DNA of 40,992 bases, taken from the IMG/VR virus record IMGVR_UViG_3300046836_000562, positions 1 to 40,992 of that record. One strand, written 5' to 3'. The number at the start of each line of letters is the position of its first letter. Positions within the stretch are counted from its first letter, which is position 1. The translations under genes were made by a program, and so were the position numbers. The DNA comes from a virus. The notes under the pieces are model-generated. The model saw only the letters and a list, made by a program, of their open reading frames with translations. It searched no databases and was not told the DNA's origin. Of this stretch, positions 31,414 through 37,845 are shown piece after piece.

Positions 31414-31667
31414 GGTTCCTCCGGTTGGGATAGGCCGGTCGACTTCCAGTTGCCCAGGTCGCCGAGGAAGTGGCGTTCCACCGCGTCGGCCGGGTCGTCG
31501 CAGCAGTCGCAGCCTGGGGTGACGCAGTAGCCGGGCCCCTCTGGGTAGCCATCGTCGCCCCATGGCTCGCCTAGGCCGATGTCGGCGAGGAACTGGTTCT
31601 CTTCCTCGCAGGTGGGCGACATCGGGCAGGTGTCGCAGCAGATGACGCGCGGCGTCGCGTTACCCAC
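31410..31667 (-). CDS. Cys-rich small protein
   Basis: An 85-aa protein with three Cys groups (VICCDTCPMSPTC, then GYCVTPGCDCCDDP) that could bind one or two metal ions. GTG start at 31665-31667 overlaps the preceding TAA. No family recognised. The acidic middle (EEENQFLADIGLGEPWGDDG) is not DNA-binding-like. Confidence 0.5.
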   Translation of the reverse strand: MGNATPRVICCDTCPMSPTCEEENQFLADIGLGEPWGDDGYPEGPGYCVTPGCDCCDDPADAVERHFLGDLGNWKSTGLSQPEEP

Positions 31668-32235
31668 GGCCGCCGTCCAGCGCCTCGCGGGCGAGGGCCC
31701 GGAGCGTGTGCGCGTTCGCCGCCGGGCTGGCGTCGATGTCCTCCAGCGCGCCCCGGTAGCGGGCGCGCTCGGCGCCGGGATGGTGCGCCTCGATCGCGGC
31801 GACATCATCGGCGATGACGATATTCACGCCGGGCGCGAGGCGGCGGAAGCGCTCGTAAGCGTCATGTCCCTGCTGCGCGGTCAGCCGGCGGCCGAACGCG
31901 ATGACGACCGTGTCGCCTGGCGCGGCGGTGGCGACAAGCTGCCCGCGCGCCTCCTCCAGCTCTGCGGTGAGCTGCGCGGCCCGCGTGTCGTGCGCCTGCC
32001 GGGCCTGCGCCAGCTCGGCGGCCATGGCGGCGTGCGCGGGGGCGAGCCGCTCGATCGCCATGCTGGCAGCGGCGAGGATGACAGCCGCCATGTCCTGCCC
32101 GCCGGGCATCTCCAGCTCATCGCGGTGGCCCCACAGGTCCTCCCATTCGGGCAGGTGCCACTGATCGCCGGCTGCGGGGCGGATGGCGTCGTCCCACATG
32201 GCGGCGGCGAGCGCCTCCGGCGTGAGGTCAGCCAC
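31660..32235 (-). CDS. Coiled-coil protein with conserved C-terminal domain
   Basis: A 191-aa protein. Residues 1-45 form a Trp-rich segment (MADLTPEALAAAMWDDAI, then WHLPEWEDLWGHRDE), about 50-100 a coiled coil (ERLAPAHAAMAAELAQARQAH, EEARGQL), and 105-150 a small alpha/beta domain (GDTVVIAFGRRLTAQQGHDAYERF and VNIVIADDV) recurring in actinophage proteins. GTG start at 32235 overlaps the upstream stop. Unknown function. Confidence 0.55.
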   Translation of the reverse strand: MADLTPEALAAAMWDDAIRPAAGDQWHLPEWEDLWGHRDELEMPGGQDMAAVILAAASMAIERLAPAHAAMAAELAQARQAHDTRAAQLTAELEEARGQLVATAAPGDTVVIAFGRRLTAQQGHDAYERFRRLAPGVNIVIADDVAAIEAHHPGAERARYRGALEDIDASPAANAHTLRALAREALDGGRG

Positions 32236-32947
32236 CGTCGCCGTCCAGCCCGGCGCGCTTGCGCCACCCGGCGATGCGGGCCAGGTCCTCGCCGACGATG
32301 GTCCACTCAGCGACCTCGCGGAGGATCTCGGCGGCCAGCTCGCGGAGAGCGCCAGTCTCGGCGGCCTCATAGGCGACCGCGCCAAGCTCGGGCGGCCGGA
32401 CGGCGCGCTGGCTCGCCGCGCTGCGCGGCAGCTCGGCCAGCCCGGCGCGCGCCAGGTGCCGGTTCAGCGACGTCAGCGAGATGCGGGCGGACCAGCCGGA
32501 CTGGGCGGACGGCCCGAACTCCCCGCACAGCTGCTGGTAGCCGTCGCGGACGGCGCGGGTCTCGGCCATGGCGGCGGCCAGCTCCGGGGCGGCCTGCTCG
32601 CCGAGCACCTCGGCGATGAGGGCGCGGGCGTCGACCGGGTCGCGGCCGTTCAGCTCGACGTAGCGGGCGACGGCCGCCTGCGCGGCGGCGTCCCACTGGG
32701 CGCGGAGGTCCTCGTGCAGCCCGTTCCACGGCGTGCCGGGATACCAGTCCGCCCCGAGCTCGCCGAACGCCTGCCGGGCGGCCTGCCCTGGCGTGGCCGT
32801 CGCGGGCGCCGGGGCGCTGGCGTACCAGCCGAGCCTGGCCACCACGGGGTCAGTGCAGGTGCCCTGCTGGTGGTAGGTGATGCCGCCCTGCTCCGGGCAG
32901 CCGCATGGCGGCGGGGACGGCGGCGACTCCGGGAACACCTCGCTCAC
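32228..32947 (-). CDS. Hypothetical protein with Cys N-terminus
   Basis: A 239-aa protein, GTG at 32945-32947 overlapping the preceding TGA. N-terminus Pro-rich with CGCPEQGG and a later Cys (GTCTDPV), then a GWYASAPAP motif; the same GWYxxAP motif recurs in the small protein at 35382-35660. The rest is helical (ARQAFGELGADWYPGTPW, AVARYVELNGRDPVDARALIAEVL). It may be an accessory early protein. No family recognised. Confidence 0.55.
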   Translation of the reverse strand: MSEVFPESPPSPPPCGCPEQGGITYHQQGTCTDPVVARLGWYASAPAPATATPGQAARQAFGELGADWYPGTPWNGLHEDLRAQWDAAAQAAVARYVELNGRDPVDARALIAEVLGEQAAPELAAAMAETRAVRDGYQQLCGEFGPSAQSGWSARISLTSLNRHLARAGLAELPRSAASQRAVRPPELGAVAYEAAETGALRELAAEILREVAEWTIVGEDLARIAGWRKRAGLDGDGG

Positions 32948-33135
32948 GTGCCCCGCACCGCCTTCAGGACCCGGGCGAACTCCTCGCCTAGCGGGTCGGC
33001 GACCAGCACCAGCCACGCGGCGTGGCGCAGCGCCTCAGCGCGGGTCATGCGGGCCTTCGGGGCCATGACGACGATGAGGCCGTCGCCGCGGCCGCCGACG
33101 AACTGGTCATTGGCGGCCTCGATGCCGGCGCTCAT
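32944..33135 (-). CDS. 63-aa hypothetical protein
   Basis: MSAGIEAANDQFVGGRGDGL, then IVVMAPKARMTRAEALRHAAWLVLVADPLGEEF. The strand plus helix pair (VVMAPK, AEALRHAAWLVLVAD) is like small conserved proteins of actinophage early regions. ATG overlaps the upstream TGA, and its stop overlaps the next GTG, so it is coupled. Role unknown. Confidence 0.6.
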   Translation of the reverse strand: MSAGIEAANDQFVGGRGDGLIVVMAPKARMTRAEALRHAAWLVLVADPLGEEFARVLKAVRGT

Positions 33136-33428
33136 GCGAGCGTGATCTTCTGGCCGCCGAAGCGGGCCGACAGCAGCTGCTCGTACCGGGCATGCTCGGC
33201 CTCGGCGGCGTCCGCGAGGGCGTCCATGTACTCGTCCCGGGTGATGATCCCCTTGGCGATGAGCAGCGTGGCCAGCGCGGCGTCGTTGACGAGCGCCGAG
33301 TTGACGCCGACCCGCAGCTGCTTGGGCGTCGTCGCACCCCTGCTGCCGGACGGGTCGCTTTCCATGTCGGTGGCGATGCCGGATTGCATGGCGTGCATCG
33401 CGGCGACGTAGCGCTCTTGCGGTGTCAT
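33132..33428 (-). CDS. Conserved-type small actinophage early protein
   Basis: A 98-aa protein, MTPQERYVAAMHAMQSGI, then TTPKQLRVGVNSALVNDAALATLLIAKGIITRDEYMDAL and a final charged helix. The TPKxLRVGVN...ALAxLLIAKG pattern recurs in early regions of actinophages; the function is unknown. ATG at 33426-33428 overlaps the preceding stop. Confidence 0.7.
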   Translation of the reverse strand: MTPQERYVAAMHAMQSGIATDMESDPSGSRGATTPKQLRVGVNSALVNDAALATLLIAKGIITRDEYMDALADAAEAEHARYEQLLSARFGGQKITLA

Positions 33429-33655
33429 TTCGCTTTCTCCTTCGCTTTCGCGGTGGCTTTCTTCCACCTGGCGTTCTCCGCCTCGATCAATTTCCGCTTC
33501 TGGGATGGCGTTATCCGCCATTCCCACATCCATTCCACGTACTTCGCTATCCGCGCCTCGTGCCCGGCCTTCGTCGTGACCGGGGCCAGCTCGGGGCAGT
33601 TGCCCGCCCAGTGGTCCGCGCCGCTGCAGTCGAAGCAGCCGAACGGGGACGTCAC
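33425..33655 (-). CDS. CCHC zinc-knuckle protein
   Basis: A 76-aa protein with a perfect CCHC zinc knuckle at residues 7-20: Cys7, Cys10, His15, Cys20 (C-X2-C-X4-H-X4-C, CFDCSGADHWAGNC). It is followed by a basic helical region ending in a Lys/Ala tail (RWKKATAKAKEKAK). CCHC knuckles bind single-stranded nucleic acid in retroviral and eukaryotic proteins. Coupled to the loader-like gene upstream (overlap of a few bases), suggesting a role at replication forks or with RNA. Function unproven. Confidence 0.7.
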   Translation of the reverse strand: MTSPFGCFDCSGADHWAGNCPELAPVTTKAGHEARIAKYVEWMWEWRITPSQKRKLIEAENARWKKATAKAKEKAK

Positions 33656-34200
33656 CCCGGGGCCTCCGCAGGCTGGCGGGCGAGCCAGGCGCGCAGCTCG
33701 GGCGGGTCGCCGGGCAGCTGCTGCCAGCGGGGAGCGGCAGGGGCGGCTAGCGGCCAGTCAGTGGCCTGCCGCCCCCTGATCGCGCCGTCCAGCCACGCTG
33801 CGGCCTTGCGCTCGGCTGCGTGGTCGGCGAGGTAGGCGGCCTCGTCGCGGGCTTGCATCCGCTCGATCATCACGGCCTTGGCCTTGAGGAACTCCCCGGT
33901 TGCCGGGGTGCCGCCTGCCGGGTCGACCTCACGGCGGTTGGCGAACTCCAGGGCCTCGGCCAGGGGACGGCTCGACGGGTGCCGGGCTGCCGTTGAGCGG
34001 CTGCACTCGCTGATGATGTCGGCCACGTCGATGAACCTCTGCGCGTTGTGCTTGAGCGAGATCACGGCGGCCTGGGCCGCGTGGAAGTCCAGGTCCTTGA
34101 CGACGGGATGCCAGGCGATGGGCGTCTTGCGGTCAATCGCCTGCTGCGGGCAGAGCGCGTGGACGAACTCCACCAATTTCACCGTTTCCGTTGGCGTCAT
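33652..34200 (-). CDS. Helicase-loader-like protein (DnaI/G39P type)
   Basis: A 182-aa protein following the initiator gene. MTPTETVKLVEFVHALCPQQ, IAWHPVVKDLDFHAAQAAVIS and FIDVADIISECSR follow the helical N-terminal fold of phage helicase loaders and inhibitors of the G39P class, which pair with host DnaB-like helicase. C-terminal half is Ala-rich with Arg/Trp groups. ATG 34198-34200 with GGGAGG upstream, overlapping the initiator gene by 68 bases. The assignment is from layout and neighbourhood. Confidence 0.6.
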   Translation of the reverse strand: MTPTETVKLVEFVHALCPQQAIDRKTPIAWHPVVKDLDFHAAQAAVISLKHNAQRFIDVADIISECSRSTAARHPSSRPLAEALEFANRREVDPAGGTPATGEFLKAKAVMIERMQARDEAAYLADHAAERKAAAWLDGAIRGRQATDWPLAAPAAPRWQQLPGDPPELRAWLARQPAEAPG

Positions 34201-35020
34201 TTGCGGCCTCCCATTCCTCGATCTGCGCTGCCATCCGGTAGTTGTCGTCGAATATCCCGGCTACTTCCTCAGTGCGGGACTGCCGCGAACTGCCATTCGG
34301 CTGCCTGCCGATGCCGTTGTCGGCGTTTCGCATCCAGGTGCGCCATGCGGCGGTCCAGTCGAGTTTCCTGGCCTTCGCGCCGCTGGCGGCATTCCAGTGG
34401 TCGGTGAATTGCTCGGTCTCGCGCTTGCCGTCGACGCGGGGCACGTTGGCCCTGGCCCAGGCGACCATGTCGGGCGTGACGGTGAAATCGGCAGGCAGTC
34501 GCGTGGCGGTCGTCGGGCGGTTTCGCCCCCCGGGGGGCACCGACGGCGAAGCCGGCGGTGGGGGGCGGTCTTTAAGTGCCTCTGCCTCTGCCTCTGCCTC
34601 TGGCATCGGATCGCATGCCGTTCGCATAGCGTCGTCGGTGCGCGGTTGATGCGATTTGGTATCGCGATCGCTTCCCCATCGTGCTGCCGCCGCACGCTTG
34701 CCCGATTCCGACCGTCGTACGGACAGTTCCTCGATCTCCGCCTTGGACCGCTGATGGCCGTCCGGTCCGATGAAGTCGTGCATCTGGTAGCCGCCGCTGA
34801 CCTTCTCGGCCAGTCCGCGCTCTACCAGCTTGCGGTGGTCGGCCGGCGGCCCGGTCTCACCCCACACGTCGTCGCTGATGAAGCCGTCGGTGTGGTAGCG
34901 CCCGGCGAAGCACCACAGCTCAACCAGCGTCCAGCGCGCCGAGCGGGGCAGCCCGGCGAGCTTGGGGTGACCGGGCAGGAGTACGTCTACGCGGATGTAC
35001 TCCCAGTTAGGGCGGGCCAC
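34133..35020 (-). CDS. Replication initiation protein (replisome organiser)
   Basis: A 295-aa protein. Residues 1-115 resemble the winged-helix N-terminus of phage initiators (WEYIRVDVLLPGHPKLAGLP, ARWTLVELWCFAGRYHTDGF, LVERGLAEKVSGGYQMHDF). A low-complexity Glu/Ala linker (EAEAEAEA) and Pro-rich segment follow, then a helical C-terminal domain (VTPDMVAWARANVPRVD, FTDHWNAASG, WTAAWRTWMRNA). GTG start with AAGGTGA upstream, first gene of the leftward operon under a promoter within a palindrome. It would bind an origin and bring in the loader and host helicase. Confidence 0.75.
   Translation of the reverse strand: MARPNWEYIRVDVLLPGHPKLAGLPRSARWTLVELWCFAGRYHTDGFISDDVWGETGPPADHRKLVERGLAEKVSGGYQMHDFIGPDGHQRSKAEIEELSVRRSESGKRAAAARWGSDRDTKSHQPRTDDAMRTACDPMPEAEAEAEALKDRPPPPASPSVPPGGRNRPTTATRLPADFTVTPDMVAWARANVPRVDGKRETEQFTDHWNAASGAKARKLDWTAAWRTWMRNADNGIGRQPNGSSRQSRTEEVAGIFDDNYRMAAQIEEWEAANDANGNGEIGGVRPRALPAAGD
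34577..34600. repeat. Hexamer repeat in the initiator gene
   Basis: TGCCTC repeated four times head to tail (GAGGCA on the coding strand), coding an alternating Glu-Ala linker. Copy number change would keep the frame. In lambda-like phages the origin iterons lie inside the initiator gene at a comparable place between DNA-binding and C-terminal domains, so an origin role is possible. Confidence 0.7.
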
Positions 35021-35059
35021 GCATCACCTTCTTTCACTCTGTTCAATCGGCCGCCTCAG

Positions 35060-35088
35060 ACTATGCCACGTGTCATGTGGCTACGCAA
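35060..35088 (-). promoter_or_regulatory. Leftward promoter of the replication operon
   Basis: On the minus strand TTGCGT (35083-35088) and CATAGT (35060-35065) are spaced 17 bases. The -35 box lies inside the 26-bp palindrome at 35078-35103. The expected transcript begins about 33 bases before the GTG of the initiator gene. Confidence 0.6.
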
Positions 35089-35103
35089 CATGTTGCGTAG
35101 CCA
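35078..35103. promoter_or_regulatory. 26-bp perfect palindrome (operator)
   Basis: The half-site TGGCTACGCAACA (35078-35090) is followed directly by its reverse complement (35091-35103) with no spacer. It covers the -35 box of the leftward replication promoter and lies upstream of the rightward HTH promoter, so one dimeric regulator could control both. The HTH protein encoded at 35170 is the closest candidate. Confidence 0.8.
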
Positions 35104-35120
35104 TGTATGATGTCGCCAAG

Positions 35121-35147
35121 TTGACATAGGCCACACGGATGTGACAA
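35121..35147 (+). promoter_or_regulatory. Rightward promoter of the HTH gene
   Basis: TTGACA (35121-35126) is a consensus -35 and GACAAT (35142-35147) a possible -10 with a short 15-base spacer. An imperfect ATGTC/GACAT inverted repeat (35110-35127) overlaps the -35. It reads toward the HTH gene at 35170. Confidence 0.5.
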
Positions 35148-35169
35148 TGCGAAGGTGGATGATGCACCG

Positions 35170-35370
35170 ATGACCGCGATCACCAGCGCGCGTGACGCCT
35201 ACCTCGCGGCGCGCCAGGCCGTCACTGAGGCGCGCCTGGCGCTGGGTCGTGCCATCGCGGATGCCCGCGCGAAGGGCGTCGAGCAGGTTGACATCGCCAG
35301 GAAGCTCGGCCTCACCCGCGAGCAGATCAGGCGCTATGAGGCCGAGTACCGCGAGTCGGCCGGCGGCTAG
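35170..35370 (+). CDS. Small HTH regulator, divergent from replication genes
   Basis: A 66-aa protein: an N-terminal helix (AITSARDAYLAARQAVTEARLA) and a C-terminal HTH of the sigma-70 region-4 or MarR-like type (VEQVDIARKLGLTREQIRRYEAEY). ATG at 35170 was chosen, with GGTGGA about 10 bases upstream; a GTG 15 bases earlier is in frame. It is the only plus-strand gene in this half and lies next to the 26-bp palindrome, so it is a good candidate for a repressor or Cro-like switch protein. Confidence 0.7.
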   Translation: MTAITSARDAYLAARQAVTEARLALGRAIADARAKGVEQVDIARKLGLTREQIRRYEAEYRESAGG

Positions 35371-35381
35371 CCGCGCGGCGG

Positions 35382-35660
35382 TCATGCGCCGCACTGCCAG
35401 CACGGCAGCGGCATCGCGGGCAGGTCCGCCTGGGCGCAGCCGCAGCCGGGGCAGGCGCGCATCGCGATGGGCCGCAGGGGTGCCGTGGGGTACCAGCCGA
35501 ACACGGCCGGGTCGGGCTGGCGGGGCGACGGGGCGCGGTCAAGTTCGCCCCAGGACATGGGCGGTGCCTCGGCCTGCCGGGCGGTGACGGGCTGGGCCGG
35601 CTCGGGGGCGTGCTGCGCCGGGGCGTCCTGGCCCCGGCGCAGGCTGGTGAGGAGGCTCAT
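35382..35660 (-). CDS. Small protein with C-terminal four-Cys motif
   Basis: A 92-aa protein with a Pro/Ala-rich N-terminus, the motif FGWYPTAPLRP and a C-terminal zinc-ribbon-like CPGCGCAQADLPAMPLPCWQC. GWYxxAP is shared with the protein at 32228-32947, suggesting a common partner or origin. Ends 11 bases from the convergent HTH gene. Unknown function. Confidence 0.6.
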   Translation of the reverse strand: MSLLTSLRRGQDAPAQHAPEPAQPVTARQAEAPPMSWGELDRAPSPRQPDPAVFGWYPTAPLRPIAMRACPGCGCAQADLPAMPLPCWQCGA

Positions 35661-35676
35661 CAGTCGCCGCTGATGC

Positions 35677-36504
35677 TCATGCCGGGCGTCCCTGCATGAC
35701 GGTGGCGGCGCACGCCGCGGCGACCTGGTCCGCGATCTGGGCGACGGCGTCGCGGGCGGTGCGGGCCGGGTCGGCGAGGAAGTAGCCGAGCTTCAGGTCG
35801 CCGTTGGTGAGGCGGTAGCGGAACCGGGCCGGGACGAGCGCGGGCGCGCAGTCCTCGAACGGGACGATGGCGAGCGCGAACTCCGACGGGATGACGATCT
35901 CGCCGCGCTGGCCGGCGCTGGCCTCGACGTTCTCCACGTAGGTCAGCTGGGTCTGGCCGGTGGCGAGCCGGGTGCCCTTGGAGAAGTTAACCTTGGTGTG
36001 GGCGTGGAACTCCTGGGCGACCTCCAGCAGGTCGGCGGCCGACACGGGGCCGGCGGCGGCGACGTCGCGGGCGTTGTCCTCGAGGAACTCGGCGAACTCC
36101 TGCTGGCTGAGCCACCTGCGGTCGTTGGCCAGCCAGGTGCGCCACGGCAGCGACGTCTGCAGGGCCAGGACGAGGCGGTGCTGCTGCCAGCGTGCGCCGT
36201 CGGTCTTGTGCGCGTCCAGCACCGCCGTGAACGTCGCGGCGTCGAGGTCGGCGAAGACCTCGGTGCCGTCGTCGGCGTGCCGCTCGTAGTAGTGCGCGAA
36301 CGAGGCAACGTCGCGGACGGTGACGGTGCCGCGCTTGCGCTCGGGAAAATCGAGATAGGCGTCGCCGGTGAGGTCCAGCTTGTGGAGATTGCCGTTGGCC
36401 ACGACGGCGTAGACGTAGCCGGGGTCGTACTGCGCCAGCCCGGCGGCCTCCTGGGCGAGGTCGCGGATGATTGCGGCGGCGTCGCCGGTGACTTGCTCGG
36501 TCAT
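35677..36504 (-). CDS. DUF2303 family protein
   Basis: A 275-aa protein recognisable as DUF2303 by its pattern: DVASFAHYYERHADDGTEVFADL, then TFTAVLDAHKT, WRTWLANDRRWLSQQEFAEFLEDN and the C-terminal VPFEDCAPALVPARFRYRL. This family is common in phage early regions close to recombination genes; its function is not known. ATG at 36504 and a normal length. It is likely transcribed with the RusA-like gene. Confidence 0.8.
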   Translation of the reverse strand: MTEQVTGDAAAIIRDLAQEAAGLAQYDPGYVYAVVANGNLHKLDLTGDAYLDFPERKRGTVTVRDVASFAHYYERHADDGTEVFADLDAATFTAVLDAHKTDGARWQQHRLVLALQTSLPWRTWLANDRRWLSQQEFAEFLEDNARDVAAAGPVSAADLLEVAQEFHAHTKVNFSKGTRLATGQTQLTYVENVEASAGQRGEIVIPSEFALAIVPFEDCAPALVPARFRYRLTNGDLKLGYFLADPARTARDAVAQIADQVAAACAATVMQGRPA

Positions 36505-36509
36505 TGGCT

Positions 36510-36842
36510 TCAGTCCTGGGTCTCGAAGAGGGTGCCGTGGGAGCGGGGGTCGTTGCGGTTGAGGCCGCCGTGCTCGTCGTAGAAGAACAGCCCGGCGTGC
36601 GGGTCGCGGCTAGGTGACTTGACGGACACGCGGCCGGATAGCTGGACGGTGTCGTTGTTGCCGGTGAACGGGGCGACCTCCAGCGTCAGGGTGAGGGTGC
36701 CCTTCTTGCCGACGGCGGTGACCTCCTGGACGAGGTCGGCGAGCATGGCGGCGGCCTCGTCGGCGAGCGCGCCGCGGTTGACCTGGGCGAGGACGTGCGC
36801 GAGCTGCGGCACTTCCTCCTTGGCGGCCTGCTGGTCGTTCAA
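36510..36842 (-). CDS. Hypothetical protein next to RusA-like gene
   Basis: A 110-aa protein. TTG start (36840-36842) overlaps the RusA stop and has AAGGGG about 6 bases upstream. N-terminal helix (EEVPQLAHVLAQVNRGALADEAAAMLADLVQE), then a beta region (GTLTLTLEVAPF and QLSGRVSVKSPSRDP) and a small YDEHGGLNRNDPRS end. A pattern of a helix plus a two-strand beta domain occurs in small proteins beside DUF2303 in actinophages. Unknown function. Confidence 0.6.
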   Translation of the reverse strand: MNDQQAAKEEVPQLAHVLAQVNRGALADEAAAMLADLVQEVTAVGKKGTLTLTLEVAPFTGNNDTVQLSGRVSVKSPSRDPHAGLFFYDEHGGLNRNDPRSHGTLFETQD

Positions 36843-37288
36843 GATTGCCCCTTATCGGTTTCAGTGATTGGCGGGTCATTGGGGACCTCGCGGACGTGGA
36901 GGACGATGCGGCCGCGCGGGTGCAGCGGGTACACCGGCCCGATCCGGTAGTGCACGGCGGTGACGTGCTTGCCGTCGTCGTCGGGCAGGACCCCGGCGGC
37001 GACCAGGCCGTCAATCAGCGGCTTGCCGGTGGCGGCGTAGTTGTCGGGGTCGCGGCGGCGCCGGTCGGGGGGCTGGTACTCGACGGTGATCTCGGCGCGC
37101 TGCAGGGCCGGGGCCTTGGCGGCGCGGGCCATGACGTGGGCGGCTGACTTGAGCTGCTGTGCGGCGCGGTTGCGCTCGGCCCAGTGCAGGCGGCCGTTCA
37201 GCGACAGGACCGGCAGCCCGGGGGGCAGGGCGATGCTGAGCTCGCGGGAGCCGGGTTCGCCGCTGGTGGTGACGGTGAACTCAGCCAC
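36839..37288 (-). CDS. RusA-type Holliday junction resolvase
   Basis: A 149-aa nuclease. The signature is RRRDPDNYAATGKPLIDGLVAAGVLPDDDGKHV, which contains the catalytic acidic residues in DPDN and in DDD, preceded by the strand ITVEYQPPD. RusA resolves Holliday junctions formed in phage recombination or replication. GTG at 37286-37288, overlapping the upstream gene by 8 bases. Size is normal for RusA with a short N-terminal extension. Confidence 0.85.
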   Translation of the reverse strand: MAEFTVTTSGEPGSRELSIALPPGLPVLSLNGRLHWAERNRAAQQLKSAAHVMARAAKAPALQRAEITVEYQPPDRRRRDPDNYAATGKPLIDGLVAAGVLPDDDGKHVTAVHYRIGPVYPLHPRGRIVLHVREVPNDPPITETDKGQS

Positions 37289-37550
37289 CGTCGCTGTCGC
37301 CCTTCGCGCGCAGTTCCGCCTGGACGGTCCGCGCGGGGATCAGCTCGATCTCGGTGATGTCGCTGATGGTGGCGCGCCAGACGCGGACCGCGTGGTTCTT
37401 GCCGCGCTGGCGTGCCCTTTCCTCGACCTGGTAGGCGGCGTGGGGGCCGTCGGCGATGGCGGTGATGGGCCATTCGCCTGCGGCGGTGACGAGGTAGACG
37501 TATTGCAGGGGCGGCTTGTCGCGGCCCGCGTAGTTGCCGAGGTCAGCCAT
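37281..37550 (-). CDS. Small hypothetical protein before RusA
   Basis: An 89-aa protein (MADLGNYAGRDKPPLQYVYLV, then HAAYQVEERARQRGKNHAVRVWRATISDI). The fold looks mixed alpha/beta. ATG at 37548-37550 overlaps the preceding TGA, and its end overlaps RusA's GTG. No family recognised; expressed with the recombination genes. Confidence 0.55.
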   Translation of the reverse strand: MADLGNYAGRDKPPLQYVYLVTAAGEWPITAIADGPHAAYQVEERARQRGKNHAVRVWRATISDITEIELIPARTVQAELRAKGDSDGG

Positions 37551-37845
37551 GCTCGCGCGCCTCCCCGGCGGCCGGGCCGCCGTCAGTACGGCGGCCGTCC
37601 GTTAGCTCGGCGTAGGCGACGCGGATGGCCGGGACGTCGCCGGGGTAGTGGTGGATGACCTTGAGCGCCCCGGCGAGGGTCGGATGATAGGCCGGGGTGA
37701 GTAGCGCCTGATGCTTGCGGCAGTCGGCCAGGTAGGTGCGGACGTCGGCGGTGAGCCGGTCCTTGCCGGTGAGATGAGGGGCGGCGTGGCCGCGTGTCCA
37801 TTCACGGTTCGCGATGCCGCCGGTCCACCGCTGGTCACTCGCCAC
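37543..37845 (-). CDS. Hypothetical protein after the annealing protein
   Basis: A 100-aa protein with Trp/His-rich N-terminus (MASDQRWTGGIANREWTRGHAAPHL), helical centre (RLTADVRTYLADCRKHQALL) and a strand (DVPAIRVAYAEL). GTG at 37843-37845 overlaps the annealing protein by 11 bases. No family recognised. Possibly an accessory recombination protein. Confidence 0.5.
   Translation of the reverse strand: MASDQRWTGGIANREWTRGHAAPHLTGKDRLTADVRTYLADCRKHQALLTPAYHPTLAGALKVIHHYPGDVPAIRVAYAELTDGRRTDGGPAAGEAREHG

Noticed and set aside
34577-34600. TGCCTC repeats as a CRISPR-like array
   Set aside because: The unit is six bases, contiguous and without spacers; it codes an in-frame Glu-Ala linker.
35078-35103. 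The 26-bp palindrome as a transcription terminator
   Set aside because: No loop or T-tract, and it sits between divergent start sites rather than after a gene.
35056-35403. A minus-strand frame across the palindrome and HTH gene
   Set aside because: It would cover both divergent promoters and the operator, and has no good start context; the plus-strand HTH protein is the better reading.
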